A stretch of DNA of 64,000 nucleotides from Auriscalpium vulgare (Eukaryota; Basidiomycota; Agaricomycetes; Russulales; Auriscalpiaceae), in assembly GCA_019915015.1 (NCBI GenBank), contig JAHBBC010000008.1, forward strand, positions 186,001 through 250,000, given 5' to 3'. A model generated the notes under the pieces. The model was given only the letters and a program-made list of their open reading frames with translations. It made no database searches and had not been told where the DNA came from. Every line of letters begins with the position of its first letter. Within the stretch, counting starts at the first letter, position 1. The position numbers and the translations under genes were made by a program. Of this stretch, positions 33,451-44,468 are shown piece after piece.

Positions 33451-34742
33451 ATGTCGTTCACGCCCATCGCCATGAACACCGATTGCATCGAGGTACGTGC
33501 CTGCTTTCATGTTGCAGGCGGCTTGTCCTGATACTCCACACTAGAAGTTCGTGTCTTCCTTCCCTGTGAATCCTGACACCGGCCTGAGAGAAACTGAGGA
33601 CATGAAAAGGTGCGTTTCGTCACGGACTACATGCCAGCGCGTCCGCTCACAGGCGTCTATGTATAGGTACATCTTCGAGAACCCAGACTGTCCAGAGGTG
33701 CGCAGCTTTTGGACGAGTACCACAGTCTCGCCGCCCATTGCCAAGGAAGCCTACGCAACGCTTGCGCCGCAAATACTGCCACGGTCGGCGTGGCTGGTCC
33801 TGATGAACGAGTTCGGTGCCGCCGGTTCTCTGAACCCTGCACAGTGGGCGCTACCGCCGGACCTCAGAGGAAACAATTACACCAAGCTCACGTGCAGCGA
33901 TGCGGGGACACGCGCAATGCGCTTCGAGCAGGACTTCTTTCACGACGAGCCGCTCTCGTCGGACACCGTCCTCCTGTACGCAAATATTGCTCTTCTTCCC
34001 GCTTGCACACGCCGCCTTACAAGCGTGCCGATCCCGCAGGTTCGTTAAACGCTGCATCGCGACGCCTGTGGCGTCCCAGCAGCCCGCGCTCCCCGCGTCT
34101 ATGTTCTTCTCGGACATATACCTCCCACACGCGCCCACCCTCGCGCCCTTCCTCGACGCCCTCCCCGCGCCCTTCCAGTGGCAGATCGCTCCGCTCCCGG
34201 ACCCCGCGGGTCCGCCGCCCCCCGCGCCCACTCACCCGGACAACTTCGACGAGCTCGTCGAGCTCGCCGAGCAGATGAAGGCTGCCGGGAACAGGGAGTA
34301 TGCGGCGAGGCAGCGCGGGCGCGCGGTCCAGATCTACACGGTCGCGCTCGCGGGGTTCGGGCGCGCGATCGCGGTCAAGCCGCACCGCGTCAACGCGCGC
34401 GTGCGCCGCCTGCACGCGGTGCTACTGGCGAATCGCGCCGCAGCGCATCTGCTGGAGGACGAGGTGGGCGGGACAGGCGCGGATCCCGCGGAGGCCCTGC
34501 GGGATGGGCGCGCGGCGGAAAAGGCGGATCCGACGTATGTCAAAGGGTGTGTGTACTTTTGCCTGCAGTTGTATGGATGGCCGTTGCTCATACGCGGGAC
34601 GCCTAGGTATTTGCGCCAGGCGCGTGCGCACGAGATGCTGGGGCAGATGGGCGAGAGACGTGCGGTGCTGGAGTGCGCGCTGGGCCGCGTGCATGGGGTG
34701 GATGCGCTGGCTGTACGGAATGCGCTGGACTCCGAGTCGTAG
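33451..34742 (+). CDS. TPR-containing protein of unknown role
   Basis: Five exons (33451-33492, 33545-33609, 33667-33975, 34040-34546, 34607-34742) give 352 residues, with phases consistent at every junction. The N-terminal ~150 residues (with RYIFENPDCPEVRSFW and a Trp-rich LNPAQWALPP) match nothing I know. The C-terminal ~130 residues are TPR-like: a helix pair with AEQMKAAGNREYAAR, an LLANRAAAHLL helix and a KADPTYVKGYLRQARAHEML turn. This resembles co-chaperone-type TPRs that bind Hsp70/Hsp90 tails, so a protein-binding adaptor is the likely role. There is no signal peptide or membrane segment. It sits between the two aminotransferase copies on the same strand. If the aminotransferases arose by tandem duplication, this gene either was in the duplicated unit or inserted later. 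Confidence 0.65.
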
Positions 34743-35710
34743 GTGTCTGCCATGCGACATCGTGAAGTAAATTGTTTTCCCTACGTACGGTTCGCTTCCC
34801 TGTATTTGTCGCGCATCGAAAGAAATGATAGGGCACCAGGCCGTGCATATGGCCTTCGAGAGCATTTTCCCGTCCAGGGAACTGAGGAGCATCAAGTCGT
34901 AGTAATATTTCCTCGAAGATGGTCAACTACAGTAATTACTATGTCGTTGTGTCGAAGTCGAGCTACCGGGCTCTTCCTGCCAGCCCCGAGCCACTCTGTA
35001 TCTTCGCAACGTCTGACGATGTAGACCGCACACTTGGCTTTTCTGTTATTCAGAAACCTCTTCCTTGGGGCGCCAATTTGGGACTGTGCCCATCCCGGCC
35101 ACCGATGGCGACATCTTCGAATGGGCTGGCTTATAACTTACGGCGCTCTGCGACTCTGCATCAACACCACCTTGTCTCACACCCACCATGTGCTTGTCCC
35201 CGCCATCGCTCAGGCTGTCTTTCTCGAGTCTCAGCTCTGCTGGCTGCGTTACTGGGAGGCCACGTGCCACGTGTTTTTCCCGCTCCGAGTCGGACCGCCC
35301 TCTCGAGGCTCGCGCTCAGACCCTGTCCTATCCTGCAACGATGACTGGCACTGCTGCAGCGAATATTCTCGCCCAGCCATCTCCTCTCGCCTCCCGGCGT
35401 GTTTTGGACTGCCTCATTTACATGGACGTTTGCTCGACGTGGGCCATGGGGCGCCTTGGGCAATTATCAGCTTCTATTTTCGCCGTTTTGTCTCACGTCC
35501 TGGCCTCCTCCGGGCCCTGGCGCAGCGTAATGGCTGCTTGTCAGCTTGCCTGGCGCCTCGGCAGCCGTCGCGTGCCGGATTTTCGGACTCCCAAGTGAAT
35601 GCAACGGCTACAAGCGGCCGTGGATAGGATAGCTTATCTCGCTGGCATCCCAGCTCTCGCGCAACCACACAACTTGAGGTCCTCGCTCAAGTTCCAGCTC
35701 GAATTCTAAC
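34743..35710. other. Intergenic, no gene recognised
   Basis: Open frames on the plus strand at 35034-35627 are long but give no recognisable domain, have no splice support and differ between overlapping frames. The last ~200 bp should hold the promoter of the second aminotransferase. Confidence 0.25.
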
Positions 35711-37823
35711 ATGGCCAGCGAGAAGCAGGCCAAGGCGATCGACGTCTCCCACCACCTCTCCGATTATGCGAATAAACTCCAGGTCTCGCCGCTCAAGGGC
35801 CTGCAGAAGTACATGGAGAGAAGCGACATGCTCCCGCTCGCAGGCGGTACGTCGTTGACTCGTCTAACCTATCTCCCTGGCCCATCCCCTTCTCTCAGGC
35901 CTCCCGAGCCCGATGTACTTCCCCTTCGACACCATCTACGCCGACATCCCCGACGCAGACCGCTTCTCAATCGACGCGCCGCCCCCCACGACGTCCTCGC
36001 TCTCATGGCTCTGGCGCCTCTTCGGCTCGGACACAGCGCATACGACGCGAGTGGTCGTGCCCAAGGCCCCATCCCCCGGCGACGACGGCATGAACCTCAG
36101 CGCCGCGCTGCAGTACTCGCCCGCAACGGGCATCGTGAAGGTGCAGAAGTTCATCCGCATGTTCACCGAGCGCGTGTACGAGCCTGCGTACAGCGACTGG
36201 ACGACACTCATCCACACGGGGAACACGGACGGGTGCGTTGTCTATCCTGGCTTTGACATCGGATGCTTAAGCGCTGAGCAGGTGGAGCCGTCTCGCCAAG
36301 ATGCTCTGCAACCCCGGCGATACGATCATCACGGAGAAGTGGACGTACCCGTCGGCGGTAGCTGCCGCGTCCCCAATCGGTGTGAATGTGCTGTCTGTGG
36401 ATATGGATGCAGAGGGCATGCGCGCGGACAGCCTGCGCAAGGTGCTGTCAGAGTGGGATCCGGCTCGGGGCAAACGGTGCGTAGATGCTCGACTCTGCAG
36501 AGCCGCACGTTTTGAGCGAGAATATTCAGCCCGCACGTCATGTACACCGTCCCAGTTGGGCAGAATCCAAGCGGTACCGTACGTCTAGCCGTCACTCGTC
36601 TTGACAGGCTGCTCACACATTGCGTAGACGATGGGCCTCGCGCGCAAGGCCGCCATCTACGAGATTTGTGTCGAGTTTGGTGAGCAAATGCATAGAGCCG
36701 CACGTTGACGGTGTTGCTCATGCCGCGACAGACGTGATCATCGCCGAGGACGACCCGTACTTCTTCCTCCAAGCAGGGACATACCTCCCCAAAGCTTCGC
36801 GTGCCGCGTCCTCCAGGAAAGACAGCGCGGACTGGCTTCATAGCCTGGTTCCCAGTTATCTGAAGTGAGACACGGCCTCACTGTTCTAGCCGTGATCTCG
36901 ATTCTGACCTCGCCGACAGAGTTGACCGTCAGGGCCGAGTCATCCGCTTGGACACGTTCTCCAAGGTACGCAAATTCAGCATGCTGCTTGTAACGTTGAG
37001 CTAAGCATCATAATAGACGATCGCACCAGGCGTGCGTCTTGGCTGGTTCACCTGCAACCCGCGTTTCGCAGAGCGACTCGAGCGGTTCGGCGAGACGTCC
37101 ACGCAGTCCCCCTCTGGCCTCACCCAGGTATCTCTGCTCCGCTTACATACATTGTATCTCACTTACGCGCGTGATTGCAGACGCTTGTCATCAAGCTCCT
37201 CGACACCTGGTCCTTCGACGGGTACGTCCGCTGGCTGCGCGGGCTCGCGACGCAATACAAGCTACGCCGCGACTTCTTCTGTGACCTGCTCGGCGACGCG
37301 TTCGAGCTGCGCGTGTCGACGCCCACACGCGGCGCCTGGGCAGGCTGCCCCGTCCACACCGCCTACGCCAAGCGCCCCGCCTCCGCCCGCCTCCGCCTCT
37401 CGGAGAAGTCAGCCGACACACGCAAGCCGCTGCTGAGCTTCGTCCCGCCGTCGTCGGGCATGTTCGTGTGGGTGCGCCTGCACCTTGCCGGGCACCCCGC
37501 GGCGCTGCAGAACGGCGGGGACGAGCCCGCGGAGTCGCTCGAGCAGCGCTTCTGGAAGCTCCTCGCGGACGGCGGCGTGCTGACCGCGCCTGGGTGGGTC
37601 TTCGCTGCGGACCAGAGCGCGTCAACGCCTGCGGACGAGGGCGAGGACGTCGGCGACGGGCATATGCGCATCAGTTTCAGTTTTGCGAATGTGAGTGTTC
37701 TTGATGGTTTGTGCGTAGGCAGGTGCTCATGTTGGGCTTTTGTCGGGCGGTTAGGAGGACCAGCAGAAGAGTGCGGTTGCGATATTGGCAGCCAAGTTGC
37801 AGGAGTTCTTCCAGGAGGCGTAG
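35711..37823 (+). CDS. PLP-dependent aminotransferase 2 (Aro8/kynurenine-aminoadipate type)
   Basis: Ten exons: 35711-35846, 35899-36232, 36282-36476, 36530-36578, 36628-36679, 36732-36864, 36920-36965, 37017-37127, 37181-37690 and 37755-37823; 544 residues. Exons 2-5 and 7-10 have exactly the same lengths as in the copy at 30550-32686. The differences are in exons 1 and 6, the latter in an Ala/Ser-rich loop. Fold-type I marks are present: LAGGLPSPMYF, VGQNPSG, AEDDPYF, DTFSK followed by TIAPG (Schiff-base Lys about 315) and RISFSFAN. All introns here have ordinary donors, so this copy is probably the less altered one. It is predicted to be a cytosolic 2-oxo-acid aminotransferase acting on aromatic amino acids, kynurenine or 2-aminoadipate; which one is not decidable here. 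A third, broken fragment lies at 42092-42388. Confidence 0.88.
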
Positions 37824-38308
37824 TGGTTTACTTGAGCGCTACGAACGTAGGACGATACTGACCGTCGGGATATCTACCGACACTGATACTCATGGGATAT
37901 CAGGAAATACTTACTAATGGCGTCGGAATCCTCAAATCCATAAGTTACTCGAAATGCGCCGCTACGCCGGATAGATCTGAAGTTCCTAACTCAATTACGG
38001 GTCGTGGCCAGGACAAGGTAGTCATACATCATCTCTGTCTCCCCTTCTGTCGAGTAGATGTTGAGGAACGCCGGAGAGGGTGTCATACCTTGACTTTCGG
38101 CGAATGGAGTTTGTCTACCATTGCACATGAGGAGAAGATATTGGCACGTAGTGCAAACACACATCGCGTGGCTCTTCATCTACACATATCGCAAAGGCCT
38201 CTACTCTACTCATACAAGTGTACATGGCAATGGTGGTATGAAAGAGCGAGAGGGGACACTGGTCGGGGAGCTCAACAGCCTTGGAACAACTTGTCAGTCC
38301 ACAAAATG

Positions 38309-38704
38309 CTACGCTTCTAGAAAACAACGAACCGCCTCACGAATAGCTGCCCAAAGGTTGTTCTGGCCCAGTTTGTTGTGATAGTAGACGCCAAGAAGCT
38401 GCATAGGGCGAGCATCATTCTCTGGCCCAGTGGGCGGCGTAAAGACATCCGTAGATGTCCTGAAGACATCCGTAGATGTCCTGAAGACGAGCTTGGGGCC
38501 AAGGCGTCTGTTACCGCGGAGACCGAAGTAATATAGTCGCTTCTCGAGCGTGGAGACTTCGTGTGAGGACTCGGCGCAAGTCATGCTGTAGCCATCGTCG
38601 TCGATACGCTCGTCGCATGAGTTGCTCAGCCTAAGCCCAATGGCGTCAGAAGCCCCAGATCGTGAAGGTGGATATGTAGACGGTTGGGAGTCGAGCGTGG
38701 CCAA
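38309..38704 (-). CDS. Hypothetical protein or gene fragment, 131 residues
   Basis: Not recognised. The frame reads smoothly, with a Ser-rich start, a region containing EKRLYYFGLRGNRRLGPK and an end NNLWAAIREAVRCFLEA, which looks like a folded domain's last helix. It contains an 18-bp direct repeat giving FRTSTDV twice in a row. The start at 38704 is simply the first Met; an upstream exon is possible. It lies just outside the reductase segment R1. It could be the 3' end of an older gene. Confidence 0.35.
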   Translation of the reverse strand: MATLDSQPSTYPPSRSGASDAIGLRLSNSCDERIDDDGYSMTCAESSHEVSTLEKRLYYFGLRGNRRLGPKLVFRTSTDVFRTSTDVFTPPTGPENDARPMQLLGVYYHNKLGQNNLWAAIREAVRCFLEA

Positions 38705-38944
38705 GTGCCAAGTCGGCCGTGGCAGGCGATGTCAATAGGTGTGGTTGTCCAGCGCTGAGATCCGCTGGAGGGTCTGTGGGTAAACGGGAGATGATGCACA
38801 CAGAGGGAGGACGCTGGCCACAATTCTGCGCAGTAACATTTTTCAAAAATAGCCGTTTCGTTCAAACGCATGGTTGAATTTCCAAGTCTGATTTCTGTCA
38901 CCAGTGCACCCCACGGACACGCAATTCCTTCCAGCACACAACTA

Positions 38945-40293
38945 CTAGAGCAAACCCGCCGCCTTCAAATCCACAGCCATATCGTTCACGGACTCCTCGA
39001 AGCCACGATACTTGAACCCAGGAAGGTATTTGAACGTCTTCGCATTCAGGATCGGCGCATTGACCTTGCCCGCGCCCGCGCCCTTCGTGGCCTTGCCGGG
39101 AACATCATAGCCCGCCGCATTCAGAACGTCATATATGTCCTGCCACGCGTACAGGCCTGCCGGGTGTCCGTGTCAGTCAGATCGCGGGGAGCGAGTGTGC
39201 CGCAGTAGATGCACGCACCGTTGGTGGTGGCGAGCCGCTCGCCGCCGAGCGCCGGCGTCTCGAGCGCGAGGACGTGCAGCTCCGCGGTGTCGCGCACGTC
39301 GACCCAGTCGCCGATCGTCGTGCCACTCGTGTCACCCGCGGGAAACGTGCTGAGGAACACGCCAGGCGAGCTGCCGATGGTCTTGCCCACCTTGCGGTTG
39401 CAGTGCGTGTGAGCGAGGATCATCGCAGCAAGACGGCAGCGCACCGACCTTATGGATGAACGGGCCCCAGTTGAACGTCGGCAGGATCGTGACGAGATCA
39501 AACGACGGGCGCGCAGCGCTCACGAAGTCCCACGCAGCCTTTTCTGCGCGGGTTTTCGCTGCACCATACACGAGCCACGGCGACGAGTCCTTGTCGAGCT
39601 TAGCGTCAAGCGCGATCGTGTTCCAGGAGGCCTGTGACAACAGGATCAACTCCAAGCCGCCGTCGCATCGATCTCGCAATGGACACGAACCTCGTCGAAT
39701 GTCGTGTCAGTCTTGGCGTTCACGTAGTCCAAATTGTGTATGGCGACGCCGGAGCTGGTTATGAGAACGCGCTTGACTTTAGATCTGATATGCATGTCAA
39801 TACCAACGCGAAAGAAACGCGGCCACCGCGTACCCGTATTTATGCGCGCTCTTGAGAATGCGCGTGGCGCCGGCGATGGCGGGAGAGACAATTTCAGAGG
39901 GGTCTTCAAAGGTAAAGACAACGGGCGACGCGCAGTGGATGATTGCGTCGACATCCTTCACGGCTTCATCATACGCATTCTCCTACCATGAGCAGGTCAA
40001 TGAGACTACAATACGCAGTCGTAAAAGCAGATTGATTACCGCTTCTATGTTGGGAACATTGATGTGCGACACCTTGCCCTTGTACTCGGGGAAGCGGTTC
40101 TCGATAAACTCTCCCTGCTCGTCATTGCGCGTGCTGCATTAAAATATTTAGCAGACACATTCCAACGACGCGGAGGTGAGACGGACGCGACGAGGACAGA
40201 GAAGTTGTGTTCAACGAGGTACTTGACGACCCATGCGCCGATGTAGCCCGACGCACCCGTGACAAGGACCTTTCCGGAGGTGATAGCAACCAT
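38945..40293 (-). pseudogene. NAD(P)-dependent extended SDR reductase R1, frameshifted in last exon
   Basis: Six exons: 40187-40293, 40040-40133, 39834-39982, 39691-39784, 39449-39631 and 38945-39390. The family is the extended short-chain reductases of the dihydroflavonol-4-reductase/Gre2 type, which reduce carbonyl groups using NADPH. Marks are VTGASGYIGAWV (dinucleotide loop), ITSSGVA (catalytic Ser) and YGAAKTRAEK (YxxxK). A TATA box and a normal start are present. Exon 6 is 446 nt, not a multiple of three; against R2 (450 nt) it lacks a base near 39160. That puts the conserved end (LYAWQDIYDVLNAAG-like) out of frame. Without an additional intron or a sequencing error this copy is broken, although the first five exons are open and phase-consistent. 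Confidence 0.7.
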
Positions 40294-40371
40294 TTCTCAG
40301 TAAAGATGAAGACGAGGGTTAGATGAGTAGCTGGGGGTGAGAGTTGTTGAGCAGTGCCACGGCGTGGGTCC

Positions 40372-40381
40372 GCATTTATAG
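40372..40381 (-). promoter_or_regulatory. TATA box of reductase R1
   Basis: The minus strand reads CCTATAAATG about 80 bp upstream of the start at 40293. The equivalent segment is missing from copy R2. Confidence 0.5.
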
Positions 40382-41085
40382 GCGAAGGGTCCCCTCAGAC
40401 TAGAGTACGAAACGATGTCAGCCCTCGGCGATGACATACATACCCGTGAAATCATACTAAACAAACGCCTGTCCCCTCTGTCCATGCGTCAGCTAAGTAA
40501 TTCATAGGCTCCCACAAGGACTTACTGGGCCACCGAGTCAGCAATTTTCGCAGCGACGGCATGGATTCCGTTCAAGTTACAGCGAAGCATCGTCATTCGG
40601 TCTCGGGCTCTGCTGATTGATCCCCCACGAAGATGAGTATCCTGGTACCGTGAGAGAAGCTCGGCGCACCCACCAGTAGCATCATAAGCGAGAAGCGGCG
40701 TAGTGGGTTCTTCCTGGGGATTGTCCACGGAAGCGAGCAGGTCGCAGGCGCGACGCCTTACCTAGCACGTACGCGCTTCAGGTCAGGTAGCATGAGGAAG
40801 GCTGGTGTACGGGCTTACCTAGGGACAACATGCAGGACGCGGGGCGTCTGTGCGAGATGACGTGGCGTTTCGGCATCGAGGTGGCGCTCTGAGCTCTGCG
40901 GCACACCGCGTCGCCTATGCACAACGGCTTCTGAAGCCCACTGTTGAGTCAAAGAGGGCAGTTATTCTCATGAGTGGGACAATATGGCGTGGCAACGATC
41001 TGAGAGAGACTCGACTCGAATCTACTCGAATCTGGTTTCCGGAGTTTCAACCAATTTGAAGCAAAGGGCTTTCGGAGATTGGACC

Positions 41086-41819
41086 GGCGGAAGTACTTGC
41101 CCGAACGCCTTCATCATCGTCCACAACCTACCTCTGGTCCTACACGTCGACGGAACTAGTTGACGAATTTGATGAACTGCAGGCAATGCTAGCACGTCTA
41201 GCGCTGGGGATACGGTGCCAGGAGCACCGACGATGTGAGCATCCGACAGCTGGCTCGCGTTTTGTCTTGGTGTTGTCCTACTCATATCGCAACAGGGCAG
41301 CGCATCTGCGGCACTATAGCCAATTCCCCAACGCACTAGCTGCAGGTATCCACCGCGGCCACGTCTCTGCAAGGCGCAACATGGTCACCGTTCCAGCGTA
41401 ACTATCGTTGTCGCTTGCACAACAGCAGGACCGTCATCTAGGTACCTAGGTACGCACGTCGATCGCGCTGTGCGGCTCGCTGACTGACGGGCGCATCGCT
41501 GCGGCAGGTGACGAGCCGGGCACAACCGGCGCGCGGGGATGAGCTGTTCGGGGCGGTGAGCTCGTCCGGGAATCCCGTACGTCCATTGCAGTCCAGCTCA
41601 CTGGAAGTGCGCAGGAATGGCTGACTTGAAATGCAGGCAGCGCGATGAGGATATCTCTGCGCACTCTTCGCGGGGCGCCGAGACTGAGTCGGTCGGACAC
41701 GTCCCATACCACGAAGTGCGCCGCGCTCATTCCACCCTTCCTCATCTCTTCGTGCCCTGACAGCGACTATTTCACTTACATCCAGGACTTCTACGTCTCT
41801 ACATCGGTTACTGCGGACA
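41086..41819. other. No intact gene; possible GH3 remnants
   Basis: No gene could be supported. The plus strand from about 41500 reads GDELFGAVSSSGNP-like pieces that could be the upstream part of the GH3 fragment that follows, but stops and frame changes interrupt it. Confidence 0.25.
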
Positions 41820-42005
41820 CAGCGAGAAATCAATCACCACGCTCCGCCCTCGGTCACGGCCTCCCCTACACGGCCTTCACCTTCACCTTACCCACGCCCG
41901 TTTCCACTGATGACACGTTCACCGTTTCCTTTGCCATCACGAATACGGGTGGTAGACACGGGCGCGAGGTCGACCAGGTGTACGTCGCGGTCCCGGTAGC
42001 CGCGC
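41820..42005 (+). pseudogene. GH3 glycosidase C-terminal fragment (FnIII-like domain)
   Basis: The plus strand reads LGHGLPYTAFTF, then FTVSFAITNTGGRHGREVDQ and VYVAV. This is the pattern at the junction of the GH3 C-terminal domain and its fibronectin-III-like domain (family pattern GHGLSYTxF then VTNTGxxxGxEVxQVYV). There is no catalytic domain nearby, and after about 42005 the reading leaves the family. It is an isolated fragment of a beta-glucosidase- or xylosidase-like gene. Confidence 0.5.
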
Positions 42006-42091
42006 TGAGTAGCGGCAGAGTTTGTGAAGGTCGGGCGAGAGCTGGGTGGCGGAGGTGCGGTCAATCGAGACGAGCAGGTGGGGGAGGAAGG

Positions 42092-42388
42092 ACTTTTCAG
42101 CCCGCAGTCAAGCGTGCCGTCCCACTTGGGCAGAAGCCAAGTGGTTCCGTACGTCGAGCTATCACTCGTCTTGACAGACTGCTCATACTGTGTGTCTAGA
42201 CGACGAGCCTCGTGCAAGCCGGCATCTACGACATCTATGTCGAGTTTGGTGCGCCTGTCCGTTGAGCCATACACGTTGACGGTGTCACTTATACCGCGAC
42301 AGACGACCCGTACTTCGTCGGAATTTGCCTGTGACCTCGTCGACAGAGAGCCGAGTCATTTGATTGGACAAGGTACGGTAATCCAGCA
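42092..42388 (+). pseudogene. Aminotransferase fragment (exons 4-7 with introns)
   Basis: It follows the aminotransferase at 35711-37823 from the acceptor before exon 4 to the donor after exon 7, introns included. Shared pieces are CCCACTTGGGCAGAA for VGQNP, TGTCGAGTTTGG at the exon 5 end, CACGTTGACGGTGT in the intron and GACGACCCGTACTTC for DDPYF. Internal deletions remove much of exons 6 and 7. Because introns are kept, it came by DNA duplication and not by retrocopying. It directly abuts the GH3 fragment and the next module. Confidence 0.65.
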
Positions 42389-42411
42389 TGCCTAGTGCTA
42401 TTCCATCAACA

Positions 42412-44389
42412 ACAGGAGAGGGTCACGGGCTGACGGAGACGTCGGTCGCGAGAAATGAAGGTGAGACGGGATTGTACACACCAACGAACTATATTCCTGT
42501 TCATTTATTGATGGCCACCGCAAGCTGTTCTCCCTACTTTCGGAATAGCGAGGTGAAGTGTGATGACGAGCGTGCGGCGCCTGCACCAGCGGGGCAGAAA
42601 TCACAGTCGACTAGTCCCGGGGTCGACGGAACGCTATACATTAGCTACACGCTAAGAGAAGGTAAACAGTTCGCACCGGCTCATGAGACTCCCTCTAGAT
42701 CAACCGTAGGCTTGATGTAAAACGAGAGCATTGACGAAGGTGCAAAGGCTGGCTGAGCGATCCATGAGCTCGTCAGCATCAGGTGCGTCTTGGTGAGCCC
42801 GCTACCGCGTTCCAAGTCAGGATGGCCATGGTGTCCCATTTACACAGCGACGCACCGGACCAAACTCCCGTGTTGAATTTTGTACCGGCGACGGCTGCTC
42901 CATTCGATGAAAACCGACCATATTGACCCCCAGCCCTCTCCTTGACCGGAAAAACTGACGCGCACCACAATGGTAGTCAAATCCTGGAAACACACTGTGA
43001 GCGATGAAGGGAATCGCGCTTCGGTTGAGCGACGGACCTAGGTCTCGCATCATTGCGGGCTTCAAGATATTTGTGCATAGTACCTTGAAGGACTGCCAAC
43101 AGGAGAGTGTCCGGAGCGAAAGAGGATGTGTAAGCGCCGAGAGCCGTGTGAACTCCCGAGCCGTCGATTTAATTGTTTCTGCCAGCGACGACGTTCAGCG
43201 GCCTCGACACCAATATTCCCCATCGGCCGCAAACACCGACACCTCAAGAACACTCGCAGCAGCCAATGGTCTTATTGCTAGAAGCGCTTTACCATCTCTC
43301 GGGGCTGTCCCTTGCATCACTGGCCGACACGCGACGGCCGCGCTGCTAGCATCAGCTATGTAGTTTTGTTGCCAGACACGAGGCTGCCTGGACTCACTAT
43401 ACAAGACTTCCTTGACGTCGAGGCACAATTCAAAACAGCCTCAAAGACTGGCCCCGAGGGACGGATGGATCGGCCGGGCGACGCGTCCGGCGACGACCCA
43501 CATGCTGGCTCCCATTAAGCTCGTGTGTCTCGGTAGGCTGTACTTCTGGTGAGTTGGTCGTGCCTGTAAAATGTTTCGACAGCTGAAGCCTAGACATGCT
43601 GTACAGTCTTCGTGATTGCAGTCTCGCCCGGTGATTCGTGAACGGGGCTGTGTACCTGCTGCCCGAATACACGGCCCAAATATGCAGCTTTCTTCTACCC
43701 TATCCCGCTACAGTAACATCAATACCACTGCTTTTGCTGACGAGCGCTACACGGGTCTCCTTGCCTGTTGCGCGAATGACTTTTATCACTTTGGGGAACT
43801 GAATGCGCGATATCGCACGTGTTGGCGTCCTCCAGGGTGGCCGCACGGCACCAGGTCGGTCAGTTCGCAAATCTTGGTTCACTGTATAGGCGACACTGCG
43901 CCCAGTGCCCACGTGTATCTCGGCACGACCACAAACAAGCGCTGGTCTCCAAGAGAAAACAACGGCTGTAATGAAAAATGGTAACCGTACAGACGGAGGA
44001 TCCTGCATGCACCTGCCTCTCACACACCGCCCACGACTTCCGCGCGAGGACGACTGGGATAATGGACAGGCGGGGCGCTACCGGACGCATGGTGGGAGCT
44101 GTCGGCGAAGGTACAAAACTTCTGTTATATTCCTACGTCGTCCGCCCTTATATTCTCTGCCAATGCCAACAGCACGCGGCTCGCATCAGAGTCGCACCGC
44201 ACTTTCTAGAATTATGGAAGCAGCCCCGAGCATTTGGTCCTGCAGAAGCCCATGCGCCGTCCCTGACTACAAGCAAAGCTGTGATGAACCTTCCTTGGCG
44301 CAGACGCGGATGAGTATCGAGATCCCGATGCAGCCCGCTAGCCGAGCGCACGGGAGTCAAACTACACCTCTCCAGAGCCATTAAAAGGG
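42412..44389 (+). other. Conserved upstream part of module copy 2
   Basis: No intact gene. The reading MVSHLHSDAPDQTP is shared with copy 3, but here it is cut by a stop and by a one-base loss in the KVQRLAE segment near 42755. Donor-like GTGAG motifs and a GATTGCAG acceptor near 43621 are shared with copy 3. It is probably a decayed gene or a spliced non-coding leader upstream of B2. Confidence 0.35.
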
Positions 44390-44397
44390 CGTGCGCG
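44390..44397 (+). promoter_or_regulatory. TATA-like box of B2
   Basis: ATTAAAAG about 75-80 bp upstream of the start codon at 44469, in the same context as in B1 and B3. Confidence 0.45.
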
Positions 44398-44468
44398 GGC
44401 CAGTGACTGCATTCTTCTGAATCCATCCCCGATTGTTCATCTGCAGACAACACTCGCCTTGGCCATCA

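Larger units (their letters stand above)
38835..41085 (-). repeat. Reductase segment, copy R1
   Basis: Matches 52323-54515 in the same orientation. Similarity starts at an AACATTTTT run next to AAAAATAGCCG. It runs through the reductase gene and its upstream region (shared GCGTCAGCTAAG and TCATTCGGTCTCGGG) and fades after TTTCAACCAATTTGAAG near 41060. R1 keeps about 140 bp around the promoter and start codon that R2 lacks. Confidence 0.65.

Noticed and set aside
35034..35627. Open frames between the TPR gene and aminotransferase 2
   Set aside because: Overlapping frames give different, motif-free proteins, with no introns, promoter or related copy to support them.
30550..42388. A secondary-metabolite gene cluster (aminotransferases, reductase, zinc-finger regulators)
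   Set aside because: There is no core synthase, P450 or transporter, and the reductases and part of the regulators are broken. Repeated duplication explains the grouping better.
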